Counted from the stretch's first letter, positions 23,185 to 31,562 are shown. The stretch: 64,000 nucleotides of DNA from DASZVB01 sp036272055 (GCA_036272055.1 DATAZL010000083.1:23564-87563); one strand, 5' to 3'. Made by a program: numbers and translations. Notes: generated from the sequence alone by a model not told the origin.

Positions 23185-24860
23185 TGCTCCGCGGTGCCGC
23201 GCCGTCGTGCGTCTCTGTCGTCGCTCTTCTGCTCTCGGCGTGCGCCCATCACGGCCAATCCGCGACCCCGGAGAGCCCGGTGCGCCTCGCGGACGAGCTC
23301 GCGACGCGCTGGCTCGCTCCCGACATGCAGCGCGCGACGTCGGCGGGCGCCGGCCCAGCGACGGTGCTCGCCTCCGGCGCGGGCGCTCCCGGCGACAGCG
23401 TCGGGGGACGTCTGTCGGTCGCGCCGGCGGACTGCGCCGTGTTCCTGGCACGTGGCAGCAAGTCCATCGAGGACCTCGATCTGTTCGTCTACGGCGACGA
23501 CGGCACGCTGCTCGGCGGCGACGAGACGGCGAGCGAGAACGCGAGCGCCGTCGTGTGCCCGCCGCACCCGGAGCGGATCTACGCCTTCGCGCGAGTCGCG
23601 GCCGGTCGCGGCGTCCTCGCCTTGTCCGCCCAGCTCGTGAAACCGGAGAACGCCGATCGCGTCGCACACGCCGTCGGCGCGGCTGGGAAGCTCCACGAGC
23701 AAGCTCTCGCCGGCGGCTGGCCGGGTCTCGAAGAGGCGCTGGCCGAGCACCGGCGCGTCCTCGGCGGCGCGTGGAAGGACGCTCGCCGCGTCGCGGTGCC
23801 GCTCGATCCCCGGGTCGCGACGCGGACCTCCGCGGCGATCGAACCCGGAGAATGCGTCGACGTCCTGGTGCTGCCGTCGGACGAGGTCGCCTTCGTCGAG
23901 CTGACGGCGCTGGACGACGCGGGCCGCATCGTCGGGCGGGCCCCGTCGGAGGAGCGTCTCCCGTCGCTCCGCGCCTGCTCGCTGCTGCACGCCGAGCTGA
24001 CGCTCGAGCTCCGTCCGCACGCAGGGCGGGGTCTCGCCGCCGTCGTCCTGTCGACGACGAACGACGCGAAGCCCCTCGCCGAGCTACCCGGCACCGTCGT
24101 CCTCGATGTACCGGGGGACGAGCCGCGGGCCGCGGCGCTCCTGGCGAAGACCCTGACCAGGGCCGGATACGCGGCGCCGCTGTCGGTCATCCGCGGTACG
24201 ACCGGCGTCGGTCACCGGCTCAGCGCGGCGCTGGAGCTCCCTGACGGCTGTTCACGTCTCGACGTGGAGGCGGCGGAGCCGTCTCGCGGCGTCGATGCGT
24301 GGCTCTGGGACGGAAACGGTGCCCTCGTCGCGCACGACGACGGCGGGGCGCGCGCGACGCTCTTCGCGTGCGGCAAGGAGCCTCACGCGCGTCTCGACGT
24401 CGAGGCCGTCGCGCACCCGGGCCCCTTCGCCGTCGAGCTACGCCCGGTCGCGGGCGCCGCACCGGTGCTCGCACAGCATCCCCTCGCCGCCGGGCGCCTC
24501 CTCGGACGGCTCTCGGAGGCGGGGCGCATCGGCACGCCACGCGATCTCGCGCCGCCGCGCGTCGTGTCGCTCGCGCCGACCCGTCTCGTCACCGACGACA
24601 CCAAGGTGCCGCCGGGCCAGTGCGTCGACGTGGCGCTCGCCCTCGGCCCCGGCGCGGAGGGTGCGGAGCTCCGGCTCCTCGATCCCGAGACGAACGAAGA
24701 GCTCGCGCTCGCCCGCGGAACGTACTCGGCGCTCGCCGAGGCGTGCGCGCTCGACCGTCCGACGCCGCTGGCGGTCCGGCTCGAGCTCCGCGCTGCCGCG
24801 GGCAGCGGGGACGCGCTCCTCGTCAAGCAGCCGCGCACGCTGGCGAAGCCCACGCGCTGA
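23181..24860 (+). CDS. lipoprotein with four cysteine-pair modules, unknown function
   Basis: 559 residues. ATG at 23181 overlaps the previous stop (ATGA), with another ATG immediately after. Lipobox LLLSAC gives lipidated Cys21. The mature part is four similar modules: cysteines at 85/126, 225/266, 357/397 and 481/522, spaced 40-41 residues. Each has the pattern P-(G/D)-x-C, then a hydrophobic strand, then a D-x-x-G turn, then the second cysteine and a strand ending in G-x-G/A. The pattern suggests disulfide-pinned beta-sandwich domains similar in outline to pre-peptidase C-terminal domains. It is the last gene of the run that begins with the Rrf2 regulator. Confidence 0.78.
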   Translation: MMLRGAAPSCVSVVALLLSACAHHGQSATPESPVRLADELATRWLAPDMQRATSAGAGPATVLASGAGAPGDSVGGRLSVAPADCAVFLARGSKSIEDLDLFVYGDDGTLLGGDETASENASAVVCPPHPERIYAFARVAAGRGVLALSAQLVKPENADRVAHAVGAAGKLHEQALAGGWPGLEEALAEHRRVLGGAWKDARRVAVPLDPRVATRTSAAIEPGECVDVLVLPSDEVAFVELTALDDAGRIVGRAPSEERLPSLRACSLLHAELTLELRPHAGRGLAAVVLSTTNDAKPLAELPGTVVLDVPGDEPRAAALLAKTLTRAGYAAPLSVIRGTTGVGHRLSAALELPDGCSRLDVEAAEPSRGVDAWLWDGNGALVAHDDGGARATLFACGKEPHARLDVEAVAHPGPFAVELRPVAGAAPVLAQHPLAAGRLLGRLSEAGRIGTPRDLAPPRVVSLAPTRLVTDDTKVPPGQCVDVALALGPGAEGAELRLLDPETNEELALARGTYSALAEACALDRPTPLAVRLELRAAAGSGDALLVKQPRTLAKPTR

Positions 24861-24861
24861 G

Positions 24862-25869
24862 TCAGTGCCCGCTCTGGAGCGGGACGAGGTTTCTCGGCTC
24901 GATGCGACGCCGCTCTCCGCTCGCGCCGACGATCACCGCGCCGTCGGGGCCGATGCCCTCGACGCTCACGCGCTCCCAGGGAAGCCCCGGCGTTGTCGGA
25001 TGGACGAGCGCGAAATCACCGCGAGCAAAGGTGTGCTCGAACGGCGGAGCCGGAACTACGTAGCTCCCCGGCACGCCCTCGGCCTTGCCGGCTCCCTCGA
25101 GCACGACGCTCTCTCCGCCGTCAGCGAGGAGCTGCGCGGCGTGAGCGAGGTACCAGTCGTGTCCCCGCCGCGCGAGGACCGGCTCGTGCGGCGCGGGTGT
25201 CCATCCCGCCGGTCGATGCGGATGCCCCGCTGCGAGCGCCGTGTTCGCGAAGCGCTGGCGCGCGTCGTAGAGCTCGAAATGTCGCTCGAGGTCGAGCACC
25301 GTGACCGGACCGGGTGCGAGCAGATCCCCCGGAGCGAGCGACCGGCGCTCACCTGCGTTGAGCTCCACGTCGGTCGAGCCGTCGCCGGGACTCACGACGC
25401 GGCACGCCTCCCAGTGTGCGGGCGCCGAACGGCAGATCGCGAAATTTCCGGCAGTGAAGCGGTGCGAAGCGCCCTTCAGCGGGTAGGCGTCGTTGAGAGC
25501 GACGGTGAGCGGATCGCCCTCGGCCGTCGTCTGTACCTTCAGTGACTCGCCGGCGACGGAGAGGACGCGGGCCTCGAAGAACTCCGCCGCGGCGCGCTCG
25601 ACCACGACGATATCGCCGCGCGCCGGCGGCAGCGGCGCGAACGGCTTCGGCGCCTGCTCTGCCCGGCAGCACTGAAGGCCGAGCGCGAGGCTGGCTGCCG
25701 AAAGCAGTCTACTAAAGGGGGCCCCTAGGCCCCCGCAGCTTCGCCTACGGCGAACTGCTCCCCCCGCCGCTTCGCGGGCTCGCTTCGCTCGCGGGGGGGC
25801 CTTAGCCGGGGGGCCAAGGCCCCCCGCCTTCAAGTAACGGGTGGCCTTGGCCCCCCGCAGCTCCGCCAT
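24862..25869 (-). CDS. secreted hypothetical protein whose 5' end is intergenic-repeat sequence
   Basis: The frame is open to 25869 (first useful ATG) and beyond. The part that looks like protein begins near 25712: SRLLSAASLALGLQCCRAEQ, a signal peptide or lipobox-like segment, then about 270 residues of unknown family with RGDIVVVERAAAEFFEARVLSV, a Tudor/SH3-like start repeated at RSLAPGDLLAPGPVTVLDL. Between 25716 and 25869 the codons are the GC-rich intergenic repeat read in frame. No ATG, GTG or TTG lies between the repeat and the signal peptide; a CTG at 25707 does. Either the start is CTG, or translation begins in the repeat, or the repeat has cut off the true start. Stop is one base from the convergent lipoprotein gene. 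Confidence 0.6.
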   Translation of the reverse strand: MAELRGAKATRYLKAGGLGPPAKAPPRAKRAREAAGGAVRRRRSCGGLGAPFSRLLSAASLALGLQCCRAEQAPKPFAPLPPARGDIVVVERAAAEFFEARVLSVAGESLKVQTTAEGDPLTVALNDAYPLKGASHRFTAGNFAICRSAPAHWEACRVVSPGDGSTDVELNAGERRSLAPGDLLAPGPVTVLDLERHFELYDARQRFANTALAAGHPHRPAGWTPAPHEPVLARRGHDWYLAHAAQLLADGGESVVLEGAGKAEGVPGSYVVPAPPFEHTFARGDFALVHPTTPGLPWERVSVEGIGPDGAVIVGASGERRRIEPRNLVPLQSGH

Positions 25870-25915
25870 CGGCGAACTGCCCCCCCCGCCGCTTCGCGGG
25901 CTCGCTTCGCTCGCG
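25716..25915 (-). repeat. GC-rich intergenic repeat, two units in tandem
   Basis: Read on the minus strand, two full units of the family follow each other: core GCGAGCGAAGCGAGCCCGCG, the GCGGCGGGGGG block, an AGTTCGCC segment, then a GGGGGGCC(A/T)(A/T)GG-type hairpin. A third hairpin (25808-25825) lies between them. The left unit abuts the signal-peptide codons of the gene that ends at 24862. From 25916 to 26196 I see no gene, only the terminator at 26017-26047 and a short inverted repeat at 26053-26074. Confidence 0.9.
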
Positions 25916-26016
25916 TGGGTTCGCATCTTTGATGCTTCGGGGACGACGGTTAGCGTCGATGCGGAACTAGGCACGGACGCGACGGACAACTCGGACGTGC
26001 AAGGTACACAAACGAA

Positions 26017-26047
26017 AGCGCCCCGAAGCGTCAGACTTCGGGGCGCT
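26017..26047 (-). terminator. Rho-independent terminator of the basic-protein gene
   Basis: AGCGCCCCGAAG and CTTCGGGGCGCT form a perfect 12-base-pair stem around a 7-base loop. On the minus strand the stem is followed by TTCGTTTGTGT, a T-rich tail. It lies 150 bases after the stop of the histone-like gene at 26197. Confidence 0.75.
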
Positions 26048-26196
26048 CTCGAGGTCGCGTTCGAACTTGCGACCCTTCGTGGCCCGCGCGTCGGGGGGCC
26101 AGCTCGTGCTCTCAGCGCTCGAACCGGCTCGCCCCGTGCGCGGCGGCGGTCATCGCGATCAGGCTTGCGCCCAACCAGGCGACGACCGCGCTGCTC

Positions 26197-26379
26197 TCAC
26201 ATCGCGGGCGGAGCGGGGGTGGTCTTCTTGCGACGGCCGCCCTTTTTCTTGCCCTTACGAGCCGCCTTCTTCTTGCCCTTCTTGGCGGTCTTCTTGCGGG
26301 TCGTCGCCTTCTTGCGACCGACCTTCTTCTTCGTGGCGCGCTTGGCGCCGGCTTTCTTCGCTCTCTTCTTTGCAGCCAT
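26197..26379 (-). CDS. histone H1-like Lys/Ala/Arg-rich DNA-binding protein
   Basis: 60 residues, about half of them Lys or Arg, with repeats such as AKKAGAKRATKKK and KKGKKKAARKGKKK, ending TTPAPPAM. This composition is that of the C-terminal tail of eukaryotic H1 and of small bacterial H1-like proteins, which condense DNA without a fixed fold. The frame is supported by a strong ribosome site (AGGAGGA at 26385-26391 on the minus strand), a good promoter further up and a terminator downstream, so it is a monocistronic, probably highly expressed gene. Its A+T-richer flanks stand out from the surroundings. Confidence 0.85.
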   Translation of the reverse strand: MAAKKRAKKAGAKRATKKKVGRKKATTRKKTAKKGKKKAARKGKKKGGRRKKTTPAPPAM

Positions 26380-26437
26380 GCCTGTCCTCCTGAAATGCCG
26401 TTTCGCCCGAATTGCCCTCGAACGAACCGGTTACAGC

Positions 26438-26473
26438 ACATATATTGCCATCTAGTGTCACGTGTCAACACTA
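26438..26473 (-). promoter_or_regulatory. promoter with overlapping inverted repeat for the basic-protein gene
   Basis: On the minus strand TTGACA (26463-26468) is followed after 18 bases by TATATG or after 17 by ATATAT. An inverted repeat TAGTGT-N9-ACACTA (26453-26473) covers the -35 box and is a candidate operator. The region is unusually A+T-rich for this genome. Confidence 0.6.
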
Positions 26474-26600
26474 TATGTTGTGGCGTTACTCTAGATGTGC
26501 TCTGCGCCCGACGTCGGCGGCGGCCGCGGGACGCACGTCGAAATGCCCGCCAGAGGCGGACGCGGACCGAACATGACGGCGGACGGAGCCGCGAAGGCGC

Positions 26601-27392
26601 TCACGTTGCGCCCTCGATTCCGGATAAGAAGCCGCGCAGAGCCTCGTTGAATGATTCGGGTTTCTCGAGGTTGGCCACGTGGCCTGCGCCGGGGATGACG
26701 ACGCGCGTCGCGTGAGGGAGCAGCGCCTCGAGCTCGCGCGTCGCCTCCCGTGACGGAACGTCACGCTCGCCTGCGATGAGCAACGTCGGCACCTCGAGCG
26801 AACGAAAAAAATTCGCACGAGCACTCACCGCGGGCTCGACGGCGAGCACGCGACGCAAGGTCGCCGAGAGCGCTCGTGGTCGATGTTCGAGGAAGCCTTG
26901 TCGGATGAGCTTCGCTCCCGCCTCGTCGAAGCGACCGCCGCCCCACACGTACCGTTCGCCAGCCACCTCGGCTCCCGTAGCGTCGAGTGCGTCGGCGAGA
27001 GTCAGTGCCCATGGTGGCGACGACGCGTCGCCCGCTGGTGGATACGACGCGAGCACGAGACCGACGAGCGACTCGGGATACCGAAGCGCGTATCGAAGAG
27101 CGATCGCCGCTCCCATGCTCATGCCCATGACGACGACGCGCGCGCCGTTAGCACGCGCGACGACGCGCTTCAGGTCATCGACGAACGCTTCTGGTGTGTA
27201 CTCGTCGTCGTCTTCCGGTGCTGCGCTGCGCGCGTGGCCGCGCGCGTCGAACAGGATCACGCGATGGCGATCCCGAAGAAAACGCGCTTGAGGTCGAAAA
27301 TTTCGGGCGCTTCCTGCAAAGCCGTGGAGACCGACGATTGCTGGATCCCCCGCGCCGTATTCTTCGACGTGAAGTTCGACCGCAGTCGACAC
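26601..27392 (-). CDS. alpha/beta-hydrolase fold protein
   Basis: 263 residues with the oxyanion segment GLHGFAGSARNF, the nucleophile elbow GMSMGA (Ser), an acid in IAGERDVP, and the catalytic histidine in GAGHVANLEKP. The cap-domain length and motif order fit the 3-oxoadipate enol-lactonase/MenH-like group of serine hydrolases. No pathway context is visible: upstream is a 433-base divergent region, downstream a 221-base gap to the histone-like gene. Substrate is unknown. Confidence 0.88.
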   Translation of the reverse strand: MSTAVELHVEEYGAGDPAIVGLHGFAGSARNFRPQARFLRDRHRVILFDARGHARSAAPEDDDEYTPEAFVDDLKRVVARANGARVVVMGMSMGAAIALRYALRYPESLVGLVLASYPPAGDASSPPWALTLADALDATGAEVAGERYVWGGGRFDEAGAKLIRQGFLEHRPRALSATLRRVLAVEPAVSARANFFRSLEVPTLLIAGERDVPSREATRELEALLPHATRVVIPGAGHVANLEKPESFNEALRGFLSGIEGAT

Positions 27393-27825
27393 TGATCGAT
27401 AGAGAACTCCTCACACGCATCACAGTCAAGCGAGAACGCGATCAAATCACGATCACGATGACGACGATCGCACTCGGAGCGACGTGTTCGACACGCGTGA
27501 CGCGTCGGTACCTACACCATCACCGTGCGTCGGTGACTCACTCGACGTTTCGTGAAACCGGACGTGAGCGTTTCTCGAAAGCATCGACCACGACTCGCCG
27601 CTCGCTCGACTCGCACGACTCGTCGCCGCTTCGCGTGATGACGGCGTTGTGCGGCGTGGGATTGGTTTGTGAGGGGGTCTTACCCCCGCGGGCTCGCTTC
27701 GCGACCCGCTCCCCCGCCGCTTCGCGGGCTCGCATAGCTCGCGCGCGTGACGTCGCGGAGCCGCCGTTCTCGCGTTTGGTGCTCCTGCTTGACCGGTTGG
27801 CGCCGCTGCGCGACGTGAGTGCCCG
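27393..27825. other. intergenic region between divergent genes
   Basis: 433 bases between the alpha/beta hydrolase and the UvrD gene. Frames are open on both strands, but none has a credible start, ribosome site or protein-like composition. The only structured element is a degenerate intergenic repeat at 27669-27744. Both promoters should lie here; I could not pick them out. Confidence 0.6.
27669..27744 (-). repeat. GC-rich intergenic repeat, degenerate single unit
   Basis: On the minus strand the unit reads GCGAGC(TA)TGCGAGCCCGCG, then GAAGCGGCGGGGG, then a GGTCGCGAAGCGAGCCCGCG segment and a GGGGGTAAGACCCCC hairpin. It differs from the other copies in both the core and the hairpin loop. Confidence 0.75.
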
Positions 27826-30048
27826 ATGTCTCTCTCCGACCTGAACTCCGAGCAACGGCGTGCAGTTACGACGCGACGCGGTCCACTCCTCGTGCTCGCG
27901 GGTGCCGGCTCGGGCAAGACCCGAGTCATCACGTTCCGCATCGCGGAGCTCATCCGCACCGGGACGGCCCCTGACCGGATCCTCGCGGTCACCTTCACGA
28001 ACAAGGCGGCGCGCGAGATGCGTCAGCGCGCCATGGATCTGCTCGGGAAGGGTCGAAAGAAAGTGAAACCGGAAATTTCGACCTTCCACTCGCTCTGCGT
28101 ACGCATCCTGCGTCGCAACATCGAGCGGCTCGGTTACCCGTCCACCTTCGCGATCTACGACTCGAACGAGCAAGAGAGCATCGCCCGGAACACGCTGCGC
28201 GACCTCCGGGTCGGCAGCGAGTCGCTCCGACCCGGCGACCTCCTCTCGATCATCGGCTCGTGGAAGACCAAGGGCGTGCGCCCCGACCGGGCAGACGGGG
28301 TCGCTCAGAACGACCGCGAGCAGCTCGCCGCGATGGCGTTCGGAAAGTACCAATCGTCGCTCCGCGCCGCCGGTGCGCTCGACTTCGACGACCTGCTCCT
28401 CTGCACGGAGGAGCTCTTCTCGAAGTTCGAGGAGGTGCGGCGGGCCGAATCCAAGAGGTTCGATCACATCCTGATCGACGAGTACCAGGACACGAACGCC
28501 CTCCAGTACCGGATCATCAAGGACCTGGCGAAGGACCACTCGAACCTCTGCGTGGTCGGCGACGACGATCAGTCGATCTACGGATGGCGAGGCGCCGAGG
28601 TGCAGCACATCCTCGGCTTCGCCAAGGACTGGAAGGGTGCGGGCGTCGTCCGGCTCGAGGACAATTACCGCTGTCGCGAGCCCATCCTCGAGCTGGCGAA
28701 CACGCTGATCGCGAACAACCGGAACCGCCACGACAAGATCCTCCGCGCCTTCAGGAAGGGCGGAGAGCCGCCCCGGTTCCTCCGCTTCGAGAGCGAGACG
28801 ACGGAGGCGCTCGAGATCGTTCGCGAGATCGAGGGCAAGGTGTCACCGGAGAAGCCCGATCGGGTGAAGCTCCGGGACATCGCGATCCTTTTCCGGACCA
28901 ACGAGCAACCGCGTGCCTTCGAGACGGAGCTCCGGCGCCAGAAGGTCCCGTACGTCCTCGTCGGCGGGCAGTCGTTCTACGACCGCAAGGAGGTGCGCGA
29001 CGTGCTCGCGTACCTCAAGGTGCTCGCGAACCCGAAGGACGAGGTATCGCTCCTTCGCATCATCAACACGCCGCGTCGTGGGATCAGCGACGCGGTCGTC
29101 GAGACGTTACTGAAGCGCGCGGTGGCGGCCGGGACCTCGCTCTGGACGGAGCTGCCCGCGGCGGTGAGCGACGGCGACGTCCCTCATCACGCAGGCGAGC
29201 GCGTCGAGGCGTTCCGTACGCTCATCGACCGCTACCGCGCGGCGCTCGCGGCACCCGAGGTTCGCTACCGCGATGTCATGATGCAGCTTCTCGTCGAGAT
29301 CGACTACAAGGCGGAGCTCACGCGCGCGTACAGCAAGACCCCGGGTGACGCCGAGTCGCGCTGGGAGTCGGTCGGCGAGTTCGTGAGCACCCTCGAGACG
29401 TATCAATCGAAGGCAGAGACGCCGTCGCTCCGCGAGTACCTCGACGACACCGCGCTGAGTGGTCGAGAAGACCAGAAGGACGACACCGAGCGAAAAGCGG
29501 CGATCACCCTGATGACGCTCCACAGCGCGAAGGGACTCGAGTTCGGCCACGTGTACATGGTCGGCATGGAGGAGGGCCTGCTCCCTCACCGGCGCACCAT
29601 CTCCGACGCCGGCGGTGCCGGCATCGACGAGGAGCGGCGGCTCGCCTACGTCGGAGTCACTCGCGCGAAGGATTTTCTGACGCTCTCGTACGCGAAGGCG
29701 CGCATGAAGTGGGGCAAGGAGCGTCCCGAGATCCCGAGTCGCTTCATGATGGAGATGCGCGGTCAGAACGACCTCGCGCGCAAGGCGGCGGAGGCGGCCG
29801 AGAAGCTCTTCAGCGCGGAAGCGCTCGCGCTGAGCGGCGGCTCCGACCCGCGTAACAAGCGCGGTGGACCCAAGGCGGCCGCGGCGTCTAGGACGAAGGC
29901 CGCCGTGTCGCGCGTCACCGCCGCGAAAGGTCCGTCCGATGGGACCGCGGTGGCCAGGGCGACGTCCGCGTCGAAGCCGAAGCGCGTCGCTGCGGCTGCA
30001 CCGCGCACGCCGAGGGCTGCTGCGGGATCACGGACACGAAAACTCTGA
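27826..30048 (+). CDS. UvrD/Rep-family ATP-dependent DNA helicase
   Basis: 740 residues, superfamily 1A helicase acting in repair or replication restart. Motifs in order: Q motif LNSEQRRAV, Walker A AGAGSGKT (about 25-32), TFTNKAAREM (Ia), DEYQDTN (II), GDDDQSIYGWRGA (III), VRLEDNYR, then TLMTLHSAKGLEF (V) and EERRLAYVGVTRAK (VI). Domain order fits UvrD/PcrA. The last 65 residues are not the usual C-terminal Tudor-like domain but a Lys/Arg/Ala/Thr tail (SRTKAAVSRVTAAKG and similar), presumably disordered and DNA-binding. ATG at 27826. Confidence 0.94.
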   Translation: MSLSDLNSEQRRAVTTRRGPLLVLAGAGSGKTRVITFRIAELIRTGTAPDRILAVTFTNKAAREMRQRAMDLLGKGRKKVKPEISTFHSLCVRILRRNIERLGYPSTFAIYDSNEQESIARNTLRDLRVGSESLRPGDLLSIIGSWKTKGVRPDRADGVAQNDREQLAAMAFGKYQSSLRAAGALDFDDLLLCTEELFSKFEEVRRAESKRFDHILIDEYQDTNALQYRIIKDLAKDHSNLCVVGDDDQSIYGWRGAEVQHILGFAKDWKGAGVVRLEDNYRCREPILELANTLIANNRNRHDKILRAFRKGGEPPRFLRFESETTEALEIVREIEGKVSPEKPDRVKLRDIAILFRTNEQPRAFETELRRQKVPYVLVGGQSFYDRKEVRDVLAYLKVLANPKDEVSLLRIINTPRRGISDAVVETLLKRAVAAGTSLWTELPAAVSDGDVPHHAGERVEAFRTLIDRYRAALAAPEVRYRDVMMQLLVEIDYKAELTRAYSKTPGDAESRWESVGEFVSTLETYQSKAETPSLREYLDDTALSGREDQKDDTERKAAITLMTLHSAKGLEFGHVYMVGMEEGLLPHRRTISDAGGAGIDEERRLAYVGVTRAKDFLTLSYAKARMKWGKERPEIPSRFMMEMRGQNDLARKAAEAAEKLFSAEALALSGGSDPRNKRGGPKAAAASRTKAAVSRVTAAKGPSDGTAVARATSASKPKRVAAAAPRTPRAAAGSRTRKL

Positions 30049-30049
30049 G

Positions 30050-30111
30050 CGCGCGAAGCGGCGGGGGGAGCAGTTCGCCGAAGGCGAAGCTGCGGGGGGC
30101 CAAGGCCCCCC
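30050..30111 (+). repeat. GC-rich intergenic repeat, partial unit between convergent genes
   Basis: Almost the whole 67-base gap between the UvrD and CcmH-like stop codons is one unit lacking the first part of the core: GCGAAGCGGCGGGGGGAGCA, TTCGCCGAAGGCGAAGC and the hairpin GGGGGGCCAAGGCCCCCC. Confidence 0.9.
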
Positions 30112-30115
30112 ATTA

Positions 30116-30652
30116 CTAAGACTCGTCTTCGTCGAGCTCGCGGTCGAGCCGGTCGTCCCACTCGTCGTGGGTCGGACCGGCCGCGGTCGCCGGTATGGGT
30201 GCGACCGGCGCGGTCAGCGACTTCTTGCGCCAGCGAAGGACCATGCGCGCGGCGAGCGCGCCCGCGCCGAGGAGCCCGATGCTCAGCACCGTTCCCATTC
30301 GCGGCAGGGGGTTGTCCGGCGGAAAGGCGAGGATCTTCGTCGTGTAGCGCCGCACCAGGTCCTCCTGGATGGCGTCGGTGGTCTCGCCCGCCTTGAGCCG
30401 GCGACGGATCTCGGTCCGGAGCTCATTGGCGATGGGGGAACCGTGGATATCGAGCGTCTGGCGGCTCGCGTCCCAGCAGCACGGCGCGAGGAGCCGTCCC
30501 TCGAGGTAGGCCGCCCCCGGTACGTACTCGTCGAAGGATGCATTCGGTGTCGCATCGACGTGTCGCGGCGGCGCGTCCGCGCTCGCGGCGGTCGCGAGCC
30601 CGAGCCCCGAAACCAGGGTCAGCATCGAAAGGGCGCGTGAAAGGCCTCGCAT
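30116..30652 (-). CDS. CcmH-like cytochrome c biogenesis protein with a CC motif
   Basis: 178 residues. The ATG at 30652 opens a Sec signal (LSMLTLVSGLGLATAASA). The domain fits CcmH/NrfF: a cysteine motif, then PIANELRTEIRRRLKAGET, DAIQEDLVRRYT and a final membrane span (about residues 127-145) with a cytoplasmic tail. CcmH reduces apocytochrome haem-site cysteines through a CxxC pair. Here the motif is LLAPCCWDAS, two adjacent cysteines with the first usual cysteine replaced by Ala. That either changes its redox chemistry or marks a variant subfamily. Several c-type cytochromes are encoded 24-30 kb away in this window. Confidence 0.78.
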   Translation of the reverse strand: MRGLSRALSMLTLVSGLGLATAASADAPPRHVDATPNASFDEYVPGAAYLEGRLLAPCCWDASRQTLDIHGSPIANELRTEIRRRLKAGETTDAIQEDLVRRYTTKILAFPPDNPLPRMGTVLSIGLLGAGALAARMVLRWRKKSLTAPVAPIPATAAGPTHDEWDDRLDRELDEDES

Positions 30653-30824
30653 TCGCGGTCGAGCATGCCACATGAGCCACCGGGTTGCTCGTTCGCAAAC
30701 GCCCGAGTCCCAGCCTTGACGCGAGGAGCCGTGCTTCCTAGAAGCTCGATTGCTTTTCGAGCGGTCCGCGGCAGCCGAACGTCCGGCGCACGTCACGCGG
30801 GCCACGAGGTCTTCAGAACCCGAT

Positions 30825-31562
30825 ATGGCGAACGCGTCCGGCCCAGCGAGCACCTCTACGAGTCCTCGCGACGGCTCGGGCGAGATGTTCGATCGCATCG
30901 CGGATCGTTACGACCTCCTCAACAGGATCCTGTCCCTCGGCATCGACCAGGGCTGGCGGCACCAGGCCGTCGCGGCGCTGAACCTCGGCCCGTCGTCACG
31001 CGTGCTCGACCTGGCCACCGGGACAGCGGATCTCGCCATCCTGGAAGCGACGACCCACGCCGACGCGCGCGTGGACGGCCTCGACCCGTCCGCCCGCATG
31101 CTCGAGATCGGTCGTCAGAAGGTGGAGCGGGGCGGGCTCTCGTCGCGCATCGAGCTCGTGCAGGGTACGGCAGAGGCGCTGCCGTTCGACACCGGCGTCT
31201 TCGACGGCGTGTCCATCGCGTTCGGCATCCGCAACGTGCCGGACCGTCCGCGCGCGCTCGCGGAGATGGCGCGCGTCACCCGGAAGGGCGGTCGCATCGT
31301 GATCCTCGAGCTGTCGGAGCCCCGGGGCGGCATCCTCGGCCCGTTCGCGCGCTTTCACGTGCACTCGGTGGTTCCGTGGCTCGGCGGTCTCATATCCGGC
31401 TCGCGCGAGTACCGCTATTTGCAGAAGTCGATCGCGGCGTTCCCGCCGGCTGAGGAGTTCGCAGCCGTCATGCAGGCCGCTGGTCTCGATGTGCTCGAGA
31501 CCCGTCCTTTGACCTTCGGGGTTGCCACCCTGTACGTCGCCGAGCCGAGGCGCGCTTCATGA
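30825..31562 (+). CDS. menG: demethylmenaquinone methyltransferase
   Basis: 245 residues from the ATG at 30825. SAM-dependent C-methylation of demethylmenaquinone, the last step of menaquinone synthesis. The UbiE/MenG signatures are present: MFDRIADRYDLLNRILSLG, LDLATGTADLAI (SAM loop), AFGIRNVPDRPRAL and LELSEPRG. The C-terminal YRYLQKSIAAFP is typical. It starts a strictly overlapping run menG-menF-menD-menH-menA. Its ATG lies 172 bases from the divergent CcmH-like gene. Confidence 0.94.
   Translation: MANASGPASTSTSPRDGSGEMFDRIADRYDLLNRILSLGIDQGWRHQAVAALNLGPSSRVLDLATGTADLAILEATTHADARVDGLDPSARMLEIGRQKVERGGLSSRIELVQGTAEALPFDTGVFDGVSIAFGIRNVPDRPRALAEMARVTRKGGRIVILELSEPRGGILGPFARFHVHSVVPWLGGLISGSREYRYLQKSIAAFPPAEEFAAVMQAAGLDVLETRPLTFGVATLYVAEPRRAS

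Noticed and set aside
26041..26080. tRNA gene suggested by a GTTCGAA stretch
   Set aside because: The flanking bases do not form a T-stem of five pairs, and no acceptor, anticodon or D arm can be drawn.
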